A DNA stretch of 64,000 bases from Komagataella phaffii GS115 (taxonomy: Eukaryota > Ascomycota > Pichiomycetes > Pichiales > Pichiaceae), in NCBI RefSeq assembly GCF_000027005.1, contig NC_012963.1, positions 310,001-374,000 on the forward strand, given 5' to 3'. The translations under genes and the position numbers were made by a program. This document shows, piece after piece, positions 40,631 through 49,950 of the stretch. The notes beneath the pieces are model-generated. The model did not search any database. It was not told where the DNA came from and saw only the letters and a program-made list of their open reading frames with translations. Positions within the stretch are counted from its first letter, which is position 1; each line of letters begins with the position of its first letter.

Positions 40631-41984
40631 ATTCTTGTTTATCACACTTGGCCTTCTTCATAGCATCTTTTCCTGTAATATAATGCTCACGCTCCTGTCT
40701 TTTCTTCAGTTTGTTCATTGCAGATCTATGCCTCCTACTTGCAAGATGTATCTCATACTGATCACCAACGAATATAGCTTTATTCCCATCTGCATCTTTG
40801 CACGTGTCGCATTCGTAGTGTTTCCATTTTTTTCTCTCCTTTTCGGAGGAGGAAGCTTCTTGGGGTAGTAAGTCAATTAGGTGGCCTGAGGCGAAGGGTT
40901 GTTCTATGTGTCGGAATTCTAAAAAAGCATCGGTGATTTCTAATGCTCTTGAAGTAACGTTTTCTTTCCACTGATTTAAATTTGTAGCTTCCAGAATATA
41001 TATTTGGCCGCCGTTGGGATATCCGTGTGCTTTTTCCTTCAACAATTCGTTGGCAAGGACTTTCTTTATCCATTTCACCTGTCTTCTAGCATATTGTCTT
41101 GTTCTTGCTTTCATTTGTTCCACGGCAGCTTGTAGACTTTCTTCTGAAGGTTCATTAAGCCATGTGATAAACTCCTTGAACCCAATGACTTGCCAAACTC
41201 CATGTTGCAGATTTGGCTGAGAATCCAAAGACTTATAATACCCATATAATTGTTGAATCTCATCTAAGCCACCTTCTGTAAGCATTGTGTCTACTCTGGA
41301 ATCTAATCTAGCATCTAGCACCGTTTGATCTGCGTATAGCCAAACGTTCAGAGTGTTAAACCTCAATGACGACTGTTGACGTTCCTCTTCCCTCTGCCGA
41401 TCATAGTATGCTGAAGCAGGCTTCTTTGTCAGTAAGTATATTTCTAATGCTCTTCTTATACGTCTATGGTCGTTTGGATGAAACTTTTCAGCCACTATGG
41501 GATCTAATTCCTTCAGGTGTCCGATCAATTCTTCTGGAGGTCCTTCAATCATTTGTCTTTCATGTGGGGTAAGGGTTGAACTAGTCTCTTCATCCTTTGC
41601 ACTACCTCCTGTTTTAATCACCTTGTTATGGAATAGAATAGATTGTAAATAGTAATGGGTTCCTCCAACCAGGATAGGGATCTTTCCCCTACCGTGGATA
41701 TCTTCAATGGCCTTGAGTGCTTCTTTTTCAAACGTATGCAGGAAATATTCATCCTTCCAATCTACGTGATTCATAACATGATGAGGAATTCCCTCTCTTT
41801 CTTTAATGGGATGCTTATTGGTTATTATATCAAGTCCTTTGTACATTTGCATACTATCCGTATTGATGACTTCCCCATTAAACCTCTTGGCTAGCTCAAT
41901 GGATAGTTGAGATTTTCCAACTCCTGTAGTTCCTATTATGTTGATTATACTCTTCTTAGTCATCTTTTTCCATAATCTAAGCAT
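40617..41984 (-). CDS. MOD5: tRNA dimethylallyltransferase Mod5
   Basis: 455 residues. Mod5 adds an isopentenyl group from DMAPP to A37 of tRNAs that read UNN codons. The P-loop GTTGVGKS lies at residues 18-25. The DSMQ(M)YK motif (substrate binding), the REGIPHHVMNHVDW block and VGGTHYYLQ are all present. The C-terminal matrin-type C2H2 finger (YECDTCKDADGNKAIF...H...H) contacts the tRNA and is typical of eukaryotic forms. Two in-frame ATGs, at 41984 and 41963, open the gene (MLRLWKKM): S. cerevisiae MOD5 also uses two starts, to make mitochondrial and cytosolic/nuclear isoforms. It is convergent with RIM20, whose stop lies inside this gene's end (14-bp overlap). Confidence 0.95.
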   Translation of the reverse strand: MLRLWKKMTKKSIINIIGTTGVGKSQLSIELAKRFNGEVINTDSMQMYKGLDIITNKHPIKEREGIPHHVMNHVDWKDEYFLHTFEKEALKAIEDIHGRGKIPILVGGTHYYLQSILFHNKVIKTGGSAKDEETSSTLTPHERQMIEGPPEELIGHLKELDPIVAEKFHPNDHRRIRRALEIYLLTKKPASAYYDRQREEERQQSSLRFNTLNVWLYADQTVLDARLDSRVDTMLTEGGLDEIQQLYGYYKSLDSQPNLQHGVWQVIGFKEFITWLNEPSEESLQAAVEQMKARTRQYARRQVKWIKKVLANELLKEKAHGYPNGGQIYILEATNLNQWKENVTSRALEITDAFLEFRHIEQPFASGHLIDLLPQEASSSEKERKKWKHYECDTCKDADGNKAIFVGDQYEIHLASRRHRSAMNKLKKRQEREHYITGKDAMKKAKCDKQESSQI

Positions 41985-42170
41985 AAATAGAGATTTTGGC
42001 CCTTTTGCTTGGGATTCACTTCACACTCGTGCTTGACGCTAAGTGACTATCTGACAGAGCCACTAAGGGTCTCCCGCGATTCTCTTCAACGGTTTTTTCT
42101 CTTTTTTTTTTTCCTGATGCATGAAATGCTTACTCACTTCTTGCTTATTTGACTCCAACCATCTCAAAAC

Positions 42171-43154
42171 ATGGCCTCTGCAATTCCTGGTCCCATCCCG
42201 CTGCCTCAGTCACGTTATGACCTCAACACATACATGGGGAGAGTAAAGCACTGTGCTGGAATTTCGGACCCCTCCATGCTGTTAAACACTAGTGCAGATG
42301 TAGAAACTGCGAAGACCCTGATCTCTGATTTTAAGAACGGAAAAATCAAGCAGATGACGCCAGAATTATGGAGGGCCAAAAGAGTTTTGGACTCCACTAT
42401 TCATCCTGACACTGGGGAAACTGTGTTGCTTCCATTCAGAATGTCGTCATGCGTTTTGAGTAACCTGGTGGTGACAGCAGGTATGTTAACCCCAGGTCTT
42501 GGAAGCATAGGGACTCTTTTCTGGCAAGTGGCCAACCAGTCACTGAATGTTGCGATCAACATTGCAAATTCTAACAAGTCTCACCCATTGTCAACTCGTC
42601 AGCTTATAACGAATTACACCTTAGCTGTAACAGCCTCATGCTCGGTCGCCTTAGGGTTGAACTCGATTGTTCCAAGATTAAAGTCATTAGCTCCAAACAC
42701 TAGAATGATCCTAGGAAGATTGGTTCCCTTTGCCGCTGTTGTATCTGCCGGTGTCGTGAACGTATTTTTAATGAGAGGAGAAGAGATCAAGAAAGGTATA
42801 AGTGTTTTCGATCAAGATGGAAACGACGTGGGTCTTTCAAAGAAAGCCGCCTTTTACGCAGTTGGGGAGACTGCTGCTTCACGTGTTATTAATGCTACTC
42901 CGATTATGGTTATACCCCCGTTAATCCTAGTCAAATTGCAAAAAGGATTCTTAAAAGGAAAAGGTGTCGGAATTCAGACCTTTACTAATATTGGGTTGAT
43001 CTGTGCCACCTCCTTGATTGTATTGCCATTTGCACTAGCTGTATTTCCCCAGCGTCAACAGATACATGTTTCTAAACTAGAGACAAAGTTCCATAATTTG
43101 ACCGACTCTAGAGGTAATAAATTAAACACCGTAGAGTTCAATAGAGGTATATAA
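42171..43154 (+). CDS. FSF1: Sideroflexin-family mitochondrial carrier Fsf1
   Basis: 327 residues. The N-terminal block (SRYDLNTYMGRVKHCAGISDP) and the motif (DSTIHPDTGE, then LPFRMSS) are the sideroflexin signature. About five hydrophobic segments follow (for example VVTAGMLTPGLGSIGTLF and AAVVSAGVVNVFLM), and the C-terminal LPFALAVFPQ block is present. Animal sideroflexins move serine into mitochondria for one-carbon metabolism; yeast Fsf1 is assigned to the mitochondrial membrane. Length equals the family norm. No presequence is expected. It lies 186 bp from the divergent MOD5 and convergent with ERG12 (27 bp between stops). Confidence 0.93.
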   Translation: MASAIPGPIPLPQSRYDLNTYMGRVKHCAGISDPSMLLNTSADVETAKTLISDFKNGKIKQMTPELWRAKRVLDSTIHPDTGETVLLPFRMSSCVLSNLVVTAGMLTPGLGSIGTLFWQVANQSLNVAINIANSNKSHPLSTRQLITNYTLAVTASCSVALGLNSIVPRLKSLAPNTRMILGRLVPFAAVVSAGVVNVFLMRGEEIKKGISVFDQDGNDVGLSKKAAFYAVGETAASRVINATPIMVIPPLILVKLQKGFLKGKGVGIQTFTNIGLICATSLIVLPFALAVFPQRQQIHVSKLETKFHNLTDSRGNKLNTVEFNRGI

Positions 43155-43181
43155 AAAGTGACTAGAATATAATGTTTCGAC

Positions 43182-44477
43182 TCACCAAAACTTCCAGTCT
43201 GAGCTCCAGACATTGTGTTCAATTTGAATTCTATCCATCTTGATGAACTCGCTAGGATCAAGAGTTGGGTTGAAGGTGGCTCCAACTCCTTTACCACCAA
43301 GAGTTGTTTCAAAAGTCTCAAATCCTTCATTCTCTAATTCTTCGACAAGCTCAAGCACTTTGGATTCTTCAACGGACTCTTTCAACAGTGTTATGGCACA
43401 TCCTCCTCCTCCTGCTCCAGTCAATTTAGTTTCGCCTAAAGCTAGTAGGTCAGCGGTCATTCTAATCTTTTCTAGGGAGGGATGTGAAACTCCCAAAGAG
43501 ATCAGTAGTCCATGGTTGATTCTTATCAGCTCTCTCAATCTTCTACGAGCCTCAGCATCCAGAACTGGTTTTGTCATTAAGATATAGGCTTCACGGGTCA
43601 AGCTGTCGATTGCATTTAAAATAAACTCAGATGTTTTGGCAAACTCGGTTACAAGTGTAGAAACGTTTGCTACCAATGTTGCGGTCCTTCTAGCTGTTTT
43701 CGTATTGGTAAGTAACAGGCGTAAAGAAGGAAAGTTTCTCATACTAGTTCGCACACTTGGCATTGATCCCTCTTTTCTTTGAAACATAACTGCACCTCCA
43801 TGGGTAGCTACTGCATTATCGATACCAGATGGGTTTCCGTGAAGACACTTTTCACCTTGAAAAGACCAAGCTTCAATGAATTGGCAGTCTGCTGACTCAG
43901 AAAGAGTACGCTCGTCTCTTCCAATGGTTGGCTTGGAGATATGGCCGTCTAATAATGCAAATGCTGTGGCAAGGCAGACTGAAATAGATGCAGAGGATCC
44001 TAATCCAGCACCAATCGGAAGAGTCGACCGCACCGAAAAAGTAGCTCCAGGAACAGTTTTAGACACCAAAGAAATGTACAAGTATAAAAAGGTGTAAGCT
44101 GAAGAGTAATGAAAAGGAGAAGTTATATCAGCAAGAAACAAACTCAATGCATCAACCAATTCAGGTTCCAACTCCTGGGAAAGGGAAGGTTTTCCATTAT
44201 AATTTGGTTTCTGGTCCCAAGGGAAATGATCCTTTCTCCATGACTTGTTGAAATGAATATCTGGGAATTCCAGACGAATGAGCTCAGAATCTTCGTTGGG
44301 TGTCACCAACAAGTAAGTTCTCAAAGACAAGGCAGCTGCGATTGCAGGCTTAAATTGTTAGAAGGAGAAGAGAAAAAACCGTGGAAGAAAAATTGTACAA
44401 ACCTTGTTATAGACAGCAGCATGCTCACCAAATATGATTACTTTACCTGGAGCGGAAACCACAAATGGTAAATCCAT
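43182..44477 (-). CDS. ERG12: Mevalonate kinase Erg12 (two exons)
   Basis: 413 residues from two exons: 44477-44403 (25 codons, MDLPFVVSAPGKVIIFGEHA...) and 44348-43182. Erg12 phosphorylates mevalonate in the sterol/isoprenoid pathway. Exon 1 holds GHMP motif 1 (PGKVIIFGEHAAVYNK). Motif 2 (PIGAGLGSSASIS) lies at about residues 136-148 and motif 3 (KLTGAGGGGCAI) near the C-terminus. Joining the exons gives VYNK-PAIAAALSLRTYLL, which matches the family without a gap, so the 54-nt intron is well supported. Without it the enzyme would lack its ATP-binding N-terminus. It is divergent from YTM1, with 368 bp between starts. Confidence 0.93.
44349..44402 (-). other. ERG12 intron (54 nt)
   Basis: The intron opens GTTTGT and closes with TTCTAAC (likely branch point) followed by AATTTAAG. 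The 3' splice site is therefore AAG, as set by the protein frame. The next CAG downstream would shift the frame into a stop within five codons. Confidence 0.8.
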
Positions 44478-44799
44478 AGTTTGAAATAGTGGTGCTGTTA
44501 GCTAAGATGGAAGAAAGTTGCACCATACGCGCCATCTCCCACCAGATATCCCTCCGTGGAGAATATCTCGCGAAGGATATTCTATCAATTATAGAGTTTC
44601 CTCCCAGTGAGGAAGATACTGGAAAACTGTAGACTAAAGAGTACTCAAAAGAGTTGAAAAAGGACAATCATACGCAGCAAATTCACTTTATAAGATAACT
44701 TCAGAGGTCTTCTCTTTCCCGTTAGACATGATCATGATAGAGTGGGAACACCCTTTGGTCGTGCACGCACCCGATGAGATCCAACCTTTTATTAGGCAA

Positions 44800-44819
44800 T
44801 TTTTTTTTTTTTTTTTTTT
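44800..44819 (+). repeat. T20 homopolymer upstream of YTM1
   Basis: Twenty consecutive T's end 27 bp before the YTM1 ATG, within the ERG12-YTM1 divergent promoter. Poly(dA:dT) tracts exclude nucleosomes in yeast promoters. Its closeness to the ATG means it may be in the mRNA leader. Confidence 0.8.
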
Positions 44820-44845
44820 CAGTTTCCAAACCCTCTAAGTACACA

Positions 44846-46198
44846 ATGTCCGAGTCACAAGAGCAAATTAAGATCCGGTTCATTACCAGAGACGAGGATG
44901 AGACAATCCATGTTTCGGAAAATCCATTGTATGTTCCCGTTTCCCTGAAAAGATACGGTCTTTCCGAGATTGTCAATCATCTTATAGGACATGATTCCCC
45001 AATTCCGTTTGATTTCCTTATCAATGGAACATTGCTAAAAACTTCCCTTGAAGAGTATTTGAAATCAAGAGAACTTTCTACGGAAGCATTTCTGACTCTT
45101 GAGTACAGCCGTGCTGTACTTCCACCTGATTTTTTAGCATCTTTCAACAATGAAGATTGGATTTCAAGCGTAGACACTTTGAGTTCCGATCCAAAACTTG
45201 CCACACAGCCAAAAATCTTATCTGGTTCTTATGATGGTATAGTCAGAATCTGGGATATGTCCGGTAATAACGAAGCACAGCTAGCTGGACATGGTGGACC
45301 AATCAAAGATGTCAAATTCATTTCATCTTCTAAGCTGATGAGCGCTGGTAACGATAGACAAATTCGCCTGTGGGATGCTACAATCCCACAAGAGTTTCAA
45401 GAGAACGGTGAAGCCCAGCAAGAATCTATATCAGCCACAACAATAGCCATTCTGGAAGGACATAAGGCACCAGTGTTATCTTTGGCATTGGACAGCCCTA
45501 CGAATAGAATTCTGTCAGGTAGTGCCGATCATAGTTTGGCCTTCTGGTCTACTAATCCTGATGATATGAATGCTTCAGCACCACTAATTAACGAGTTTGC
45601 CCATGTTTCGTCCAGTGCTCGTAAGAGAGCCAAGTTGGCCATCGAGGACAGCTCGATCAAGAGACGAGCCCCCTTGTCATTCTTGGAAGGCCATTCATCC
45701 CCAGTTGAGGGAGTTATTTTTGACAAAAAAGACTCCACTGTTGGTTATTCGGCATCTCAGGATCATACAGTCAAAACTTGGGACTTAGTAACCGCCAGAT
45801 GTGTAGATACCAGGGCTACATCCTATTCTCTTTTGTCAATAACACAATTGGATAAAGTTGGGTTGATCGCCTGTGGATCTTCGGCAAGACATATTAATTT
45901 GCACGATCCGAGAGTGGATAGCAACAAATCCGTTGTGCAATCACAGTTAATAGGCCACACAAACTTTGTTGTCTCCCTAGCACCTTCACCTAACAACGAG
46001 TATATGTTTGTTTCCGGTTCCCACGACGGTACTAGTAAAGTGTGGGATATTAGAGCTAATAAATCCGTGTTCACAATCACTAGAGAATCTGAAGAGAAAA
46101 AGAATAATAATAAGGTGTTTGGTGTAGCGTGGAACAGAGAGATTGGGATCGTGAGTGGGGGTGATGACAAAAAGATTCAAATTAACAGGAGTGTATAA
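44846..46198 (+). CDS. YTM1: Ribosome biogenesis WD-repeat protein Ytm1
   Basis: 450 residues from the ATG at 44846; reading to 44774 would put Phe6 from the T20 tract into the protein. The N-terminal ubiquitin-like NLE domain (about 5-95; IKIRFITRDEDETI, then VPVSLKRYGLSEIVNHL) is the part that the AAA protein Rea1/Mdn1 binds to eject Ytm1 from pre-60S particles. Seven WD repeats follow (for example SGSYDGIVRIWDM, AGNDRQIRLWDA, SGSHDGTSKVWDI). Ytm1 works with Erb1 and Nop7 in the nucleolus for 27S rRNA processing. Length matches S. cerevisiae (460 aa). It is convergent with the next gene (35 bp). Confidence 0.95.
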   Translation: MSESQEQIKIRFITRDEDETIHVSENPLYVPVSLKRYGLSEIVNHLIGHDSPIPFDFLINGTLLKTSLEEYLKSRELSTEAFLTLEYSRAVLPPDFLASFNNEDWISSVDTLSSDPKLATQPKILSGSYDGIVRIWDMSGNNEAQLAGHGGPIKDVKFISSSKLMSAGNDRQIRLWDATIPQEFQENGEAQQESISATTIAILEGHKAPVLSLALDSPTNRILSGSADHSLAFWSTNPDDMNASAPLINEFAHVSSSARKRAKLAIEDSSIKRRAPLSFLEGHSSPVEGVIFDKKDSTVGYSASQDHTVKTWDLVTARCVDTRATSYSLLSITQLDKVGLIACGSSARHINLHDPRVDSNKSVVQSQLIGHTNFVVSLAPSPNNEYMFVSGSHDGTSKVWDIRANKSVFTITRESEEKKNNNKVFGVAWNREIGIVSGGDDKKIQINRSV

Positions 46199-46232
46199 TA
46201 GAGATGTTCAATAGAGGGGATGCATATTTAGT

Positions 46233-47447
46233 TTATTTCGTGGCTGTCCACATCGTAACTCCGTAGTTACCTTGCCAAAGACCTTTCAGATTGGTGAGAT
46301 ATCCCAATGGTTTCGGATCCTGTTCATCTAACAGTTTCCAATTGTACTCAGACAGAAGAGCCTTCAGTTCATCATAAGAAAATTCCACGCGAGCTGCCGT
46401 ACCATACTTAAGAGGGCCCACATTGATCCAAAGCTTGGTACCTGTCACAGAGTTCATCAAAGCGTCTATCGTGTCAAAATACTCAAACATATTTTCAGCA
46501 GTATCCAAAAAGAAGGCAGTGACAATGACAAGGTTTTCCTGTTGGGAAGATAGGGTGAACTCGTTAAAGTCCTGATTGTGAATATGTAGATTAGAGGGCC
46601 TTTCTGGCAGCTGGGTAAAATCTATCGATCTTTGTTGGTCTTTAGCTTCCACATGATGAGAATAGGAATGCGCAAAGGGATAAACTTTATAGGTTTTTGG
46701 AGAATCTGAGTAAACGAATTTGTTAAACAGATACATTAGCGTGGAATATTCCACTGAATGGACGGAATGGAAAGGCAATAACGCTAATTCGTGAGAAATA
46801 CGTCCCAGACCTGACCCAGGAACAATCACATTCGTCTGCCTCTGTGCGTCCTGGCTCAGAACCTTAGTTATACTATCCTTGATGTAATCTACCAATGGCT
46901 GCACTTCAACATCCCCTAGACTTGACCAATCCCTGGCATAATGGCACAATGTCTCAATAACTCTGATATTGTCTTCAATAGCCAAATCTGGAGGACAGGA
47001 TGGCGGCAAACTATATTCATCTCTTACCATTTCAATGACCGATTCTGTCAATTTGGAATTCTCATTAATGCATTTCTGAACGTCATTGATCCTGGCCGTA
47101 AATCCCAATTTCATGGCAATATTCTGATGTCTCCATGGCATTCTTCTGAACAACACACGACGTCTGTCGTTCCATGATGTTGACCTTGCTTTATACTTGC
47201 TCAAAGCGTCAATGGCTTGGAGAAGCTTTTTGTCTTCAGTAGAAAGTTTTGGTAACCCCATGAAGAGAAATCGTTTCCACATGCGCTCAACTATAGGGTT
47301 CTTGTAGCTAACTAGCATCGCAAGAATAAAACCGAATGGAATCGAGTAAGGATATCTTGGTTGAATCAAAGCAAACAGGATCAATGCAATTGACAATCGT
47401 GTGACCAATTTGTTGATTTCAAGGTAATCTGCCCTGTCTATTCGCAT
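46233..47447 (-). CDS. Carnosine N-methyltransferase-family protein (YNL092W-like)
   Basis: 404 residues. The C-terminal two thirds form the N2227-type SAM-dependent methyltransferase domain: motif I is VIVPGSGLGRISHEL (about residues 208-222). It is followed by the family blocks SVEYSTLMYLFNKF, FLDTAENMFEYFDTI and WINVGPLKYG, ending in GNYGVTMWTA. The family methylates the carnosine histidine in animals; the yeast protein YNL092W has the same domain. Upstream of it the preferred helical block RRRVLFRRMPWRHQNIA is also conserved. Oddity: an N-terminal hydrophobic segment (about 16-45; LSIALILFALIQPRYPYSIPF-like) suggests membrane association, which the soluble animal enzyme lacks. The start is the ATG at 47447. 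Confidence 0.85.
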   Translation of the reverse strand: MRIDRADYLEINKLVTRLSIALILFALIQPRYPYSIPFGFILAMLVSYKNPIVERMWKRFLFMGLPKLSTEDKKLLQAIDALSKYKARSTSWNDRRRVLFRRMPWRHQNIAMKLGFTARINDVQKCINENSKLTESVIEMVRDEYSLPPSCPPDLAIEDNIRVIETLCHYARDWSSLGDVEVQPLVDYIKDSITKVLSQDAQRQTNVIVPGSGLGRISHELALLPFHSVHSVEYSTLMYLFNKFVYSDSPKTYKVYPFAHSYSHHVEAKDQQRSIDFTQLPERPSNLHIHNQDFNEFTLSSQQENLVIVTAFFLDTAENMFEYFDTIDALMNSVTGTKLWINVGPLKYGTAARVEFSYDELKALLSEYNWKLLDEQDPKPLGYLTNLKGLWQGNYGVTMWTATK

Positions 47448-47577
47448 GGCATCACGATCCGACTTTCTTTGTGGGCAGGAAGAAAGTTGTAGAGTTTTTC
47501 GAAGGGTGACACCAACAAGGTGCGAGGGCTCCCTCGATGTGGGTTTTCCTTAAAACTTGAATTCATCATTTCCAACT

Positions 47578-48006
47578 ATGACAGTCCTAGGAATAGGCAC
47601 TGATCTGATAAGAAAGACAAGGTTTGAAACTATTTTGACGAAGCACAACTATCCAAACGTTACTTCAAGTCATGTGGTTCGTCTTGCGAAGAGAATCTTG
47701 CACCCAGAAAGAGAATACCCTCTGTTTCTGAAAAGTTCAAAAGACTGCGATAAGAGCCAATGTGTACAACTTCTGGCAGGCTCATGGTGTGTTAAAGAGG
47801 CACTGTTTAAAAGCTTATCTTACAGCGATCAACAATTGTTTAGCTTCAAAGATTGGTTCAAGTTAAACGACCCAAAAGGCCGTCCTTTTATTATGAATCA
47901 AGATTATTTTACGAAACATCCAAATGAAGAGTTTCTGGTGAGCATCACCCATGATGGAGACTATATTGCCTCTACAGTAATACGACAACAACTTAATAAT
48001 GCATAG
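47578..48006 (+). CDS. PPT2: Mitochondrial phosphopantetheine:protein transferase (holo-ACP synthase)
   Basis: 142 residues from the ATG at 47578; reading to 47557 would need a TTG. The AcpS fold is clear: GIGTDLIRKTRF with Asp9, and WCVKEALFKSL with Glu74, the two metal-binding acids. The C-terminal LVSITHDGDYIAS strand is typical. The enzyme moves the 4'-phosphopantetheine arm from CoA to mitochondrial acyl carrier protein, needed for lipoic acid synthesis. Length is close to S. cerevisiae Ppt2 (173 aa). No clear presequence is seen, so import relies on a weak N-terminal signal, or the start could be elsewhere. The gene is convergent with GUA1, with 64 bp between stops. Confidence 0.9.
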   Translation: MTVLGIGTDLIRKTRFETILTKHNYPNVTSSHVVRLAKRILHPEREYPLFLKSSKDCDKSQCVQLLAGSWCVKEALFKSLSYSDQQLFSFKDWFKLNDPKGRPFIMNQDYFTKHPNEEFLVSITHDGDYIASTVIRQQLNNA

Positions 48007-48070
48007 AATATTGTCTAACAATTATCAACAAATTTACATCTACTTATCTACCATTTCTGACTCCTTCCCT

Positions 48071-49651
48071 CTATTCCCACTCAACGGTGGCAGGAGGTTT
48101 AGAAGTTATATCATAAGTTACTCTGGCAACTCCATCAACTTCATTGACAATTCTAGAGGCTACTTTCTTCAGGAATGCAGCTTCAAAGACAAACCAGTCG
48201 GCAGTCATAAAGTCTGAAGTCTCAATAGCCCTTAATGCAATGACTTGCTCGTAGGTTCGTTGATCTCCCATGACTCCAACGGATTTGACGGGCAGTAAAG
48301 CAGCAAAAGCTTGTGAAATCTTTCTGTAAAGACCAGCCTTCTTGATCTCTTCAATGAAAATGTAGTCGGCCTCTCTTGCAATCTTGACTTGCTCTGGAGT
48401 AACTTCACCCAAAACACGAATGGCTATACCTGGACCAGGGAAAGGATGTCTCCATACCAAATCTTCAGGAATGTCCAATAGTTGACCCAAGTGACGAACT
48501 TCATCCTTGAAAAGCTCTCTCAACGGCTCAATCAGCTTCAATTTCATATTCTCCGTCAATCCGCCAACATTGTGGTGAGTTTTGATAGTCTGCGATGGGC
48601 CTTTGAAGGAAATGGATTCAATGACGTCAGGGTATAAGGTGCCTTGCAATAAAAATTCAATCTCTGAACCATCTTTTGGCTTGATGTCAGCAGCCACTTT
48701 CTCAAAAACGTGGATGAAAGTGTTACCGATGATCTTACGCTTCTTCTCAGGATCAGTAACGCCCTTCAGTTGACTCAAAAACTGTTCTCCAGCGTCAACA
48801 ACAGTCAAGTTGATACCCAGACCATCGTCCAAAGTCTTCTTGACAGTGATGGTCTCATTTTTTCTCATGACACCGTTGTCAACGTAGATAGCATGGAATC
48901 TGTCGCCAATGGCCTCTTTCATTAACTTAGCAGCGACAGTAGAGTCAACACCACCAGAAACGGCACCGATGACTTCAGCGGTAGGCCCGACTAAGGTTCT
49001 AATTCTGTTGATCTCGGTGTCGATGAAGTTTTCCATGGTCCAGTTCTGGGTAGCTCCGCAGACATTAACAGCAAAGTTTTTCAATATGGTTTTACCCTGA
49101 ACACTGTGGGTAACCTCTGGGTGGAATTGAATACCATAGATCTTTTTGGCCTCGTTGGCAACACCTGCAAACTGAGAGTTCTCGGTGGTTGCAACAGTCT
49201 TGAATCCGGAAGGGAGATTGTGCAACTTGTCGTGATGAGACATCCAGACCTGAGAATGATCAACGTCCTTAAACAGAGCACAGTCCTTGTCTTGCACGTT
49301 TAGGGTAGCTGGACCGTACTCACGTTTTTCACCTCTGGCAACGTTTTCAACATTATCGATCCAGGCCAACTCTTGCATACCGTAGCAGATACCCAGAATG
49401 GGCACATTCAGGTTGAAAATCTCCTTATCAACATGAGGGGATCCTTCTTCGTATACGGAGAAAGGACCTCCAGAGAAAATAACACCTGTTGGAGTGAATG
49501 GAAGTTCAGAGATTTTCTGGGTGCAAGGCAGCATCTCAGCATAAACGTTAAACTCTCTCAAACGACGGATAATCAGATGAGAATACTGGGAACCAAAGTC
49601 CAGCACTAAGATAGTGTTGAATACATCTCCCACTGGTTCAACGACGGTCAT
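48071..49651 (-). CDS. GUA1: GMP synthase (glutamine-hydrolysing)
   Basis: 526 residues. Gua1 converts XMP to GMP using glutamine and ATP. The class I glutaminase domain (about 14-205) has its nucleophile Cys89 in [10 protein letters not shown], with the His-Glu pair in FHPEV. The ATP-pyrophosphatase P-loop SGGVDST lies near residue 230. The C-terminal dimerisation domain ends in the conserved [15 protein letters not shown], which binds XMP. Length equals the S. cerevisiae enzyme (525 aa). Codon use is biased towards preferred codons, which suggests high expression. It is divergent from RAM2, with 299 bp between starts that include short A and T tracts. Confidence 0.97.
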   Translation of the reverse strand: MTVVEPVGDVFNTILVLDFGSQYSHLIIRRLREFNVYAEMLPCTQKISELPFTPTGVIFSGGPFSVYEEGSPHVDKEIFNLNVPILGICYGMQELAWIDNVENVARGEKREYGPATLNVQDKDCALFKDVDHSQVWMSHHDKLHNLPSGFKTVATTENSQFAGVANEAKKIYGIQFHPEVTHSVQGKTILKNFAVNVCGATQNWTMENFIDTEINRIRTLVGPTAEVIGAVSGGVDSTVAAKLMKEAIGDRFHAIYVDNGVMRKNETITVKKTLDDGLGINLTVVDAGEQFLSQLKGVTDPEKKRKIIGNTFIHVFEKVAADIKPKDGSEIEFLLQGTLYPDVIESISFKGPSQTIKTHHNVGGLTENMKLKLIEPLRELFKDEVRHLGQLLDIPEDLVWRHPFPGPGIAIRVLGEVTPEQVKIAREADYIFIEEIKKAGLYRKISQAFAALLPVKSVGVMGDQRTYEQVIALRAIETSDFMTADWFVFEAAFLKKVASRIVNEVDGVARVTYDITSKPPATVEWE

Positions 49652-49950
49652 TTCTGATATTGACGATATGTTTTCAACCTGTCAACTGGTATCTGACGGA
49701 GCAGAGAGAGTTAAATTTTTTTTTTGTTTGCAGATACGAGAAGATTTTAGTAAAAAAAAAGAGTTTGATGACTCTTTTGGGAGGAAACCGTGGAAGGGGC
49801 GCGATATTTCTGGGAGGGAACCTCAACCGGGAAGTGAGAACATTGTTGGGGGCCTAATAGGGCAACTTAGCTAATCTCAAACAGATAACCATCTTCCCAC
49901 TTGCACCCAAACTATATAACAAAGTTCTCCACTCAGTAAGTTGAGGCAGT

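Noticed and set aside
44774..44845. Upstream extension of YTM1 through the T20 tract
   Set aside because: It would encode Phe6 from the homopolymer; the family N-terminus begins at the ATG at 44846.
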